Source of the DNA: Nibrella viscosa | GTDB taxonomy: Bacteria > Bacteroidota > Bacteroidia > Cytophagales > Spirosomataceae | Direction: 5' to 3' | Assembly (NCBI RefSeq): GCF_039541875.1 | Contig: NZ_BAABHB010000014.1 | Location: 1 to 64,000, forward strand | DNA: 64,000 nucleotides | In this document: positions 58,132-64,000 of the stretch, in pieces | Position numbering within the stretch: position 1 is the stretch's first letter | Layout: the number at the start of each line of letters is the position of its first letter | The notes under the pieces: generated by a model | The model's input: the letters and a program-made list of their open reading frames with translations, nothing else | The model's database searches: none | What the model was told of the DNA's origin: nothing | Position numbers and translations under genes: made by a program

Positions 58132-59141
58132 AGGGTAGCCCGAAGAATCATTCGGGACGGATTTGGTAGTTGTTCGGTGGTTTTGTTCAGCATACATTCG
58201 CCGGCGGTGCGGCCCATCAGGGCAAAATCTGTAGAAATGACGGTAATGCCATTCTCCAGAATCTCTTTCATCGGTGTGTCATCGTACGAAATCAGCCCGA
58301 TTTCGTTGCCCAGTTTCCAGCCTTTTTCCCGCACGGCTTTGATAAACGTAATTAAATCCCAGTCGGCAAACAAGAGGTAGGCTTCGCCAGAACTGAGTAG
58401 TGTGGTATCGAACCGATCCACAACGGCACAGGGTATATTGGTCTGCCGGGCATAGTCGTAAAATCCATGGGTAATTTCGTCCGGTACAAACTGAAAATGG
58501 TCCTGCGACAGCACCAGCGTTAGCTTTTTATACTGCTGTAACCGCGGTTCTGCGGCTTGTAACCCTTCAAAAATATCCCGCCGGAAGTCCTGGTACACGG
58601 CCGCGTACTCGCCCTGAAGCGTCGGTATAGCCTTGTCGATAACAAGCAGTTTATCGGTAGGAATCAACCGCACAATCGCCGACATATCTTCGTTGAAGTG
58701 CGGCATGATAACGTAATAATTGTACAGGCCGAGACTATTCTGAATCAGCCGTTCAAACTGCTCCACATCGTAATGGTGAAAGAACAGGCTTAGCCGGGTA
58801 TCGGGCGGCAAGGCTTCTTTCAGCGAGTGGTACAATACTTCCTTGTAAGCATTCAGCGTATCGAACAGCACGAAGACATTGAGCGACGAGCGGATGTCGG
58901 TACGGGCTACGTAAAAGCCTTTGCCGTGCTGCGACAGAATAGCCCCGCGCTGCCGGAGTTCTTCATACGCTTTGGCAACCGTTACTTTGGCAACGCCCTG
59001 CCACCCGGCTAATTCGCTGATGGAGGGGAGCTGCTGCCCCTGCTGCAAGGTCCCTTTTTCAATAAATGCCAGGACCTCATCGACAATCTGCCGGTATTTG
59101 GGCCGACTGGAGGCAGTGGCTATTTGAATCAGGTCGCGCAT
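58128..59141 (-). CDS. GntR-type regulator with periplasmic-binding-protein-like sensor
   Basis: 337 residues. The GntR winged helix is at the start (YRQIVDEVLAFIEKGTLQQGQQLPSISELAGWQGVAKVTVAKAYEELRQRGAILSQHGKGFYVA, residues 17-80). A LacI/PBP1-like ligand-binding domain covers about 85-337 (VLFDTLNAYKEVLYHSLKEAL, GLISYDDTPMKEILENGITVISTD). It should sense the sugar or an intermediate and control both its own operon and the divergent import operon. The 151-bp intergenic region has a plus-strand promoter and a 10-bp direct repeat, a candidate operator. It is the first gene of a three-gene ATGA-overlapping operon. Confidence 0.93.
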   Translation of the reverse strand: MRDLIQIATASSRPKYRQIVDEVLAFIEKGTLQQGQQLPSISELAGWQGVAKVTVAKAYEELRQRGAILSQHGKGFYVARTDIRSSLNVFVLFDTLNAYKEVLYHSLKEALPPDTRLSLFFHHYDVEQFERLIQNSLGLYNYYVIMPHFNEDMSAIVRLIPTDKLLVIDKAIPTLQGEYAAVYQDFRRDIFEGLQAAEPRLQQYKKLTLVLSQDHFQFVPDEITHGFYDYARQTNIPCAVVDRFDTTLLSSGEAYLLFADWDLITFIKAVREKGWKLGNEIGLISYDDTPMKEILENGITVISTDFALMGRTAGECMLNKTTEQLPNPSRMILRATL

Positions 59142-59180
59142 AAAAATATAGCACCTTACAAAGAAAATCTTACAACTATC

Positions 59181-59210
59181 TTTGAAATGAGTAGCTCTTG
59201 TTTAGCTTTG
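59181..59210 (+). promoter_or_regulatory. Promoter of the Gfo/Idh-ABC import operon
   Basis: TTTG (59181-59184) and TAGCTTTG (59203-59210) are 18 bp apart, both consensus matches. TATCTTTG at 59177-59184 is a second possible -7 element. The leader before ATG 59293 is about 75 nt. Confidence 0.6.
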
Positions 59211-59223
59211 TGGTGAAATAAAG

Positions 59224-59243
59224 CAGTAGAGTACAGTAGAGTT
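59224..59243. promoter_or_regulatory. Tandem 10-bp direct repeat in the import-operon leader
   Basis: CAGTAGAGTA (59224-59233) and CAGTAGAGTT (59234-59243) lie just after the predicted transcription start. One helical turn apart, they could bind the adjacent GntR regulator. Confidence 0.5.
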
Positions 59244-59292
59244 TCGGCTGGTGAAGGTAGTAAAATTCTGTGCAGACTGTTCCTAAACCTTT

Positions 59293-60333
59293 ATGAAAAA
59301 TTTGCGATTTGCGGTGCTGGGTACCGGCTTCTGGTCAACCTATCAGATTGCCGGCTGGCGTGAACTGGACAGTGTTGAACTGGTAGCCGTGTATAACCGG
59401 ACCCGCACCCGCGCCGGGCAGGTGGCGGAGCAGTTTGGAGTGCCTCATGTGTATGACGATGCCGACGAACTGCTCCGCAACCATGCCGGCGAACTGGATT
59501 TTGTGGATATTATTACGGACGTAGATACCCACGCGCTCTTCACCGAAAAAGCGGCTGCCGCCGGGCTGAACGTTATTTGTCAGAAGCCGATGGGTCCAAA
59601 TCTGGAAACGGCGCAGCGCATGGTGGATACCTGCCGGCAGGCGGGCGTGCAGTTCTTTGTGCATGAGAACTTTCGCTGGCAATCGTCTATCCGAAAGCTG
59701 AAAGCAGTTATCGACTCCGGCGTAATTGGTGAGGTATTCAAGGCACAAATCAGTTTTTGCTCCGGCTTTGCGGTGTTCGACAACCAGCCCTTTCTGGCGG
59801 AACTGGAGCAGTTTATTCTGACGGATATTGGCTCACACATTCTGGATGTCTGCCGGTTTCTGTTCGGGGAAGTAAACACCCTGTATTGCCAGACGACCCG
59901 CGTGAATCTGCGCATCAAAGGCGAAGACGTGGCTATTGTGGCTATGACCATGCAGAACGGTATTATCTGCCAGGCAGAGATGTCGTATGCGTCCATTCTG
60001 GAAAAAGAAGCCTTTCCACAAACGCTGGCGCTGGTGGAAGGTAGTCTGGGGTCTGTGCGACTTACGCACGATTTCGTCTTAAACATAACTACCCGCAGCG
60101 GCACCGACACCCAAACGGCGTCGCCGGTGATGTACCCCTGGCTCGACCGGGCTTATGCGGTCGTTCACGCGTCTATTGTCGATTGTAACCGGAATATCCT
60201 ATCGGCCTTGCAGGGGCAGGGTGCCGCCGAGACGACAGGGGGCGATAACCTCGAAACCGTCCGGCTGGTGTATGCCGCCTACGAATCTGCCCGTACCAAC
60301 TCGGTAATCACCGTTTCTTCCTTCGGCCGATGA
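59293..60333 (+). CDS. Gfo/Idh/MocA-family dehydrogenase, possible D-apiose dehydrogenase
   Basis: 346 residues, cytoplasmic, no leader. The Rossmann start is RFAVLGTGFWSTYQIAGW, then VAVYNRTRTRAGQVAEQFGV, CQKPMGPNLETAQRMVDTC (the conserved KP lysine), and the C-terminal half with EQFILTDIGSHILDVCRFLFGE holding the expected catalytic His. Known D-apiose dehydrogenases (ApsD) are of this family and oxidise apiose to apionolactone. It heads an operon with a sugar ABC transporter, and its stop overlaps the ATPase start as ATGA. Substrate assignment is an inference from the gene set. Confidence 0.8.
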   Translation: MKNLRFAVLGTGFWSTYQIAGWRELDSVELVAVYNRTRTRAGQVAEQFGVPHVYDDADELLRNHAGELDFVDIITDVDTHALFTEKAAAAGLNVICQKPMGPNLETAQRMVDTCRQAGVQFFVHENFRWQSSIRKLKAVIDSGVIGEVFKAQISFCSGFAVFDNQPFLAELEQFILTDIGSHILDVCRFLFGEVNTLYCQTTRVNLRIKGEDVAIVAMTMQNGIICQAEMSYASILEKEAFPQTLALVEGSLGSVRLTHDFVLNITTRSGTDTQTASPVMYPWLDRAYAVVHASIVDCNRNILSALQGQGAAETTGGDNLETVRLVYAAYESARTNSVITVSSFGR

Positions 60334-61811
60334 ACCCTATCCTGCAACTCCGTGGCATCAGCAAATCATTTCCGGGTGTGAAGGCGCTGGAAGGCGTTGA
60401 CTTTGACCTGCGGGCGGGGGAAGTTCACGCGCTGTGCGGAGAAAACGGAGCGGGCAAATCGACGCTGATGAACATCCTGACGGGTAACCTCGAGCCCGAT
60501 GCCGGTCAGGTGTTACTGGATAGCTTGGCAGTGGAAATCAGCGGCCCGGCCGAAGCCTCGCGGCTGGGTATTGCCATTGTGTACCAGCAGTTGAGCGTCA
60601 TCAACACCCTGTCGGTTGCCGAAAACATCTTTGCCAACCGGCAGCCACGTGGTAAACTGGGTTTTATCTGGTACAGTCAGCTTTATGCCCAGACACAGGC
60701 GCTGCTGGATAAACTACAATTGAGGCACATTCGTCCCCAGAGTCTGGTAGGCGAACTGTCGCCGGGGCAGCGGCAGATGGTGGAGATTGCCAAGGCGCTG
60801 GCGCAGGACCCGCGTATCCTGATTCTGGATGAGCCAACGGCATCGATTACCCGGCAGGAGACGGATACGCTGTTTGCCATTATTCAACAGCTAAAAGACG
60901 ATGGCAAAGGCATTGTCTACATCTCGCACCGACTGAACGAAATTTTTACCATTGCCGACCGGGTGACGGTACTCAAAGACGGCCGCTACCAGACCACCCG
61001 CCCCGTAGCCGACGTCACCGCCAATGACCTGATTCGGCTGATGGTCGGGCGGGATATCGAATTTGCCCGGACCGCTTCCTCCCGTACCGGTGAGCCCCTG
61101 CTGACCGTGCGAAATCTGACCGGCGGCCGGTTTGCAGACATCAGCTTTACGCTGCACCGGGGCGAAATACTCGGGCTGGCGGGGCTGGTCGGGGCCGGCC
61201 GGACGGAAATTGCCCGCGCCATTTTCGGTATTGATACTTTGATTAGTGGGGAGGTGTATGTACATAACAAACTATGTGCCATTCGGCACCCGGCCGATGC
61301 GGTGACGGCCGGTATCGGATACGTACCGGAGGAGCGAAAAACGCAGGGGGTATTTCTGAACATGTCGGTCATGGAAAACGTACTGGCGGCTGATCTGCCG
61401 GCCGCACAAACCGGTGGCTGGTACGGCATCGGCAAGGCCCGGCAGCTAGCCGAACGTTTTCGGGCGCAGCTACGCATGGCAACGCCTTCGGTTATGCAGC
61501 GGGCCGGGCTGTTGAGTGGCGGGAATCAGCAGAAAGCTGTATTGGCCCGCTGGCTGCTGGCGAACCCGGACGTACTGATTGTAGACGAGCCCACGCACGG
61601 CATCGACGTAGGGGCCAAAGCCGAAATCCATACGCTGCTGCGCGGTCTGGCGGCTGAGGGCAAGGGCATTTTGCTTATCTCCAGCGAACTGCCCGAACTG
61701 CTGGCCCTGGCCGACCGGATACTGGTTATCCGCCAGGGCACCCTGGCGGGAGAACTCGTAGGCGATACCGCTACCGAAGAAACCATTATGGCGCTGGCCG
61801 CTAATGCATAA
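60330..61811 (+). CDS. Sugar ABC transporter ATP-binding protein (RbsA/MglA-type, double ATPase)
   Basis: 493 residues with two ABC modules. The first has GENGAGKSTLMNILTG, signature LSPGQRQMVEIAKAL, and Walker B ILILDEPTASIT. The second has GLVGAGRTEIARAIFG in the degenerate Walker A position, signature LLSGGNQQKAVLARWL, and VLIVDEPTHGID. It powers import through the downstream permease. ATGA overlap with the Gfo/Idh gene shows tight coupling. Ribose/galactose-type ABC importers are uncommon in Bacteroidota, where TonB/Sus systems dominate. Confidence 0.95.
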   Translation: MNPILQLRGISKSFPGVKALEGVDFDLRAGEVHALCGENGAGKSTLMNILTGNLEPDAGQVLLDSLAVEISGPAEASRLGIAIVYQQLSVINTLSVAENIFANRQPRGKLGFIWYSQLYAQTQALLDKLQLRHIRPQSLVGELSPGQRQMVEIAKALAQDPRILILDEPTASITRQETDTLFAIIQQLKDDGKGIVYISHRLNEIFTIADRVTVLKDGRYQTTRPVADVTANDLIRLMVGRDIEFARTASSRTGEPLLTVRNLTGGRFADISFTLHRGEILGLAGLVGAGRTEIARAIFGIDTLISGEVYVHNKLCAIRHPADAVTAGIGYVPEERKTQGVFLNMSVMENVLAADLPAAQTGGWYGIGKARQLAERFRAQLRMATPSVMQRAGLLSGGNQQKAVLARWLLANPDVLIVDEPTHGIDVGAKAEIHTLLRGLAAEGKGILLISSELPELLALADRILVIRQGTLAGELVGDTATEETIMALAANA

Positions 61812-61831
61812 ACCGACTATTTCTAAACCCT

Positions 61832-62839
61832 ATGCTTAACCAGATACTGCGGGACCGGGTGTACACCTTAACGCTGACCACGCTGCTGCTCTGCCTCGTC
61901 AGTGCCGCCGTGTTCCCGGCTACGTTTCCCACTTTCGAGAATTTCCGGCAACTGCTGCTCAATTTATCGATTGACGCCATTGTTGCCGTGGGCATGATGC
62001 TGCTCCTGATAGCTGGCGTGTTCGATTTGTCGGTTGGGTCGGTGGTGGCGTTTGCGGGTGGCTTGTCGGCGCACCTGATGGTGTATTATGACGTGCCGGT
62101 GCCGGTGGCTATGCTGATGGGGCTGGGCAGCGCCGTGCTGATTGGCTGGATCAACGGTTACCTGATTGCTTACCAGGGCATTAACCCGCTCATACAGACG
62201 CTGGCCATGATGGGCATCGTGCGCGGGGGCGCTCTGATGGTGGCCGGGGCCGGTATTCAGAACCTGCCGTACTGGTACAACGCCATCGGACAATCAAAAC
62301 TACTGGGGGTGCAGATGCCGGTCTGGTATATGGGGCTGGTGGTAGCAGCTTTTACGTTTCTGGTCAACCGCACCGTTTTCTTCCGACGTTACTACTACAT
62401 CGGCGGCAACGAGCAGGCCGCCGAGCTATCGGGTATCCGGGTCCGGCGGATGAAACTTTACGCCTTTATGCTATCGGCTACGCTGGCGGGTGTGGCGGGT
62501 CTTTTGCTGACTTCGCGTTTAGGAGCCGCGCTATCCACACTGGGCCGGGGTATGGAGTTGCGGGTGATTACGGCTGTCATTCTCGGCGGAGCCAGTCTGA
62601 CGGGTGGCGTTGGTAAGATTCCGGGTGCCTTGCTGGGTGCTTTGTTCATGGGCCTGGTAGCCAACATCATGGTCATTGCGCGGGTGTCGGGTTACTGGCA
62701 GGAAATAATTTTGGGACTAATACTGATTATCGCCGTCTGGATTGACCTTGCGTTGCAGCGACGTAGCGCCGGGCGGCAGGGGCTTGCCCGAAAATTTAGT
62801 AATAAACCTTCACCGGAGGGAGTAGGTGTTGACCAATAA
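61832..62839 (+). CDS. Sugar ABC transporter permease (RbsC-type)
   Basis: 335 residues with about eight to ten membrane helices. The family pattern is visible: AIVAVGMMLLLIAGVFDLSVGSVVAFAGGL, GYLIAYQGINPLIQTLAMMGIVRGGALMV, YYIGGNEQAAELSGIRVRRMKLYAFMLSATLAGVAGLLLTSRLGAA, and ITAVILGGASLTGGVGKIPGALLGALFMGLVANIM. It lies 20 bp after the ATPase gene and 14 bp before the binding protein. The C-terminal 25 residues extend past the last helix into a basic tail. Confidence 0.95.
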   Translation: MLNQILRDRVYTLTLTTLLLCLVSAAVFPATFPTFENFRQLLLNLSIDAIVAVGMMLLLIAGVFDLSVGSVVAFAGGLSAHLMVYYDVPVPVAMLMGLGSAVLIGWINGYLIAYQGINPLIQTLAMMGIVRGGALMVAGAGIQNLPYWYNAIGQSKLLGVQMPVWYMGLVVAAFTFLVNRTVFFRRYYYIGGNEQAAELSGIRVRRMKLYAFMLSATLAGVAGLLLTSRLGAALSTLGRGMELRVITAVILGGASLTGGVGKIPGALLGALFMGLVANIMVIARVSGYWQEIILGLILIIAVWIDLALQRRSAGRQGLARKFSNKPSPEGVGVDQ

Positions 62840-62853
62840 GAGCCAATAACGCT

Positions 62854-63894
62854 ATGCAGTTAATCCAAACCCGATTTCTCCTGGGTATTCTGCTTACCGC
62901 GCTGGCCGGCTGCGAATTGCCGCCCCGCGACCAGACAGGGGTAACGCAACTGGCACTACAAACCAGTGACGAAAGCGAAGAAGCACGGACTAATGAAGAG
63001 TACGTCATGGTGACGACGGCCGTTGGTATGCCCATGTACGTTAACCACGACCAGGCCGCCTTTAAACGCTGGGGCAAACAAATGGGGGTCAAAACCAGCA
63101 TCCTCGGTCCGGCCGACTGGGACGTTCCCGCCCAGATTAACACCATTGAGGAGGTAATCGGCACCCGCCCGACCGGTCTGCTCATCAACGGCACCGACCC
63201 CGCCATTGCCCAGGCCATTGACAAGGCCGTAGCGGCCGGTATTCCCACGGTCGTGTATGATTCCGATATTCCGAACTCCCGGCGGCATGCCTTTCTGGGT
63301 ACCAACTGGTACGAAATTGGCCGGATGCAGGGCGAAGAAGTGGCCCGGCTCATCGGCGGGAAAGGCAAAGTTGCTTACATGGGTATTCTGGGACTGAACA
63401 ATATGGAAGACGGTTTCCGGGGAATGCTGGACGTGTTTAAGCGCTACCCGAATATTGAAGTCGTCGGTAAGTTTGATGATAAGGCCAACGTAGAAACAGC
63501 CGCTCGCATCACCGCCGACCTGCTGGCCGCTCATCCGGATATAGCCGGTATCTGCGGGTTCGACTCCAACTCAGGACCCGGTATTGCGCTCGCGGTGAAA
63601 GAAGCCGGTAAGGCCGGTAAAGTAAAGATTACGACCGTGGACTGGGAGCCCGAACACCTCCGTCTGGTAAAGGAGGGCGTCATTCAGATGCTGGCCGGGC
63701 AAAAGCGGGAGCTGTTTACCTGGTATGGTGCGCAGTTTCTGTACGATATGGTCCACCGCACCAATAAGTTGTCGGGCAACGACACTATGGCCGGAATCAG
63801 TAACGTGCCCAATACGGTTAATACCGGGCTGCTGCGGATTACAAAGGAGAATGTGAATCAGTTTCTTACACCCTCTGGACCCCCAACCCCCTGA
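62854..63894 (+). CDS. Sugar-binding lipoprotein of the ABC importer
   Basis: 346 residues. FLLGILLTALAGC is a lipoprotein signal with lipobox Cys, so the protein is probably tethered in the periplasm. The type I binding-protein fold is clear: TRPTGLLINGTDPAIAQAIDKAVAAGIPTVVYDSDIP, GTNWYEIGRMQGEEVARLIGGKGKVAYMGI, and IAGICGFDSNSGPGIALAVKEAGKAGKVKITTVDW. Its ligand should be the operon's substrate, a pentose-type sugar such as apiose by inference. It is 14 bp after the permease gene and 30 bp before the next start codon. Confidence 0.93.
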   Translation: MQLIQTRFLLGILLTALAGCELPPRDQTGVTQLALQTSDESEEARTNEEYVMVTTAVGMPMYVNHDQAAFKRWGKQMGVKTSILGPADWDVPAQINTIEEVIGTRPTGLLINGTDPAIAQAIDKAVAAGIPTVVYDSDIPNSRRHAFLGTNWYEIGRMQGEEVARLIGGKGKVAYMGILGLNNMEDGFRGMLDVFKRYPNIEVVGKFDDKANVETAARITADLLAAHPDIAGICGFDSNSGPGIALAVKEAGKAGKVKITTVDWEPEHLRLVKEGVIQMLAGQKRELFTWYGAQFLYDMVHRTNKLSGNDTMAGISNVPNTVNTGLLRITKENVNQFLTPSGPPTP

Positions 63895-63924
63895 AGGAGT
63901 TTGTGGGTAATAAACCCCAGCCTT

Positions 63925-64000
63925 ATGCCCTATAACCCCATCTTCCTCTACGGCTCATCCGACTCTTTGCCGAAGGCGCACACGCTAACCGCCGGGCCGG
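63925..64000 (+). CDS. N-terminal fragment of a further operon gene, possibly D-apionate lactonase (ApnL-like)
   Basis: An ATG at 63925 opens a frame of 25 residues to the window edge (MPYNPIFLYGSSDSLPKAH, then TLTAGP). The L-x-A-G-P pattern near the N-terminus recalls D-apionolactonase ApnL, whose N-terminal domain begins this way. With so few residues this is a weak match, supported mainly by the presence of an ApnO-like gene and a Gfo/Idh enzyme. It is in line with the upstream ABC genes, 30 bp after the binding protein. Confidence 0.4.
   Translation, partial: MPYNPIFLYGSSDSLPKAHTLTAGP

Overview
The window is chromosomal DNA from a member of the Bacteroidota, most likely Cytophagales/Spirosomaceae (Spirosoma or a close relative). 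Four things point there: type IX secretion and gliding genes (porT, gldE, a protein with a T9SS C-terminal domain); a YpdA bacillithiol reductase; DUF5606, BatA-domain and ScyD/ScyE-like proteins; and many promoters with the Bacteroidota -7 element TAnnTTTG in place of a sigma70 -10 box. Most of the window is moderately GC-rich. Positions 1-2750 are visibly AT-rich.

Layout. 1-2800: an AT-rich defence island (IS3-type transposase start, HNH endonuclease, Vsr nickase, small unknown protein, HEPN-type protein) abutting the 3' end of tRNA-Val(UAC). 3000-8920: porT-ubiE, a membrane dipeptidase, a Gfo/Idh oxidoreductase and two outer-membrane proteins. 8920-13340: a trypsin-like lipoprotein and a NarL-type two-component system; an 18-bp palindrome recurs at three promoters here with fixed geometry. 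13400-19700: GH78 rhamnosidase, Wzi-like barrel, ScyD/ScyE-like lipoprotein, ypdA. 19800-33600: housekeeping (priA, pyk, DUF5606, engB, terC, nuoN, a large PurF-type enzyme, a haloperoxidase-type lipoprotein, dnaG). 33600-37570: a regulatory and peptide region with a 90-bp snap-back repeat, a response regulator with a degenerate receiver, a membrane LytTR regulator, a 64-residue peptide with a Gly-Gly motif, and an acyltransferase-fold protein whose C-terminus looks like a RiPP recognition element. 37580-49450: rng, a 29-residue ribosomal-type protein, TPR, HU, mutY, ssb, gldE, a T9SS-exported esterase and BatA. 49660-55160: the infB-nusA-rimP operon (transcribed rimP to infB) with an attenuator-like leader. 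55260-64000: a membrane nuclease, then divergent operons that look like a D-apiose/D-apionate pathway with a ribose-type ABC importer.

The most interesting signals are: (1) the 64-aa peptide plus acyltransferase/RRE-like fusion, a candidate lipidated RiPP system; (2) the three-site palindrome regulon of the two-component system; (3) four intergenic hairpins whose arms are built from 7-bp repeats, a different heptad at each locus; (4) the apiose/apionate gene set; (5) an intrinsic-terminator-like hairpin in the rimP-nusA-infB leader. All functional statements are from reading the sequence; no database search was run.
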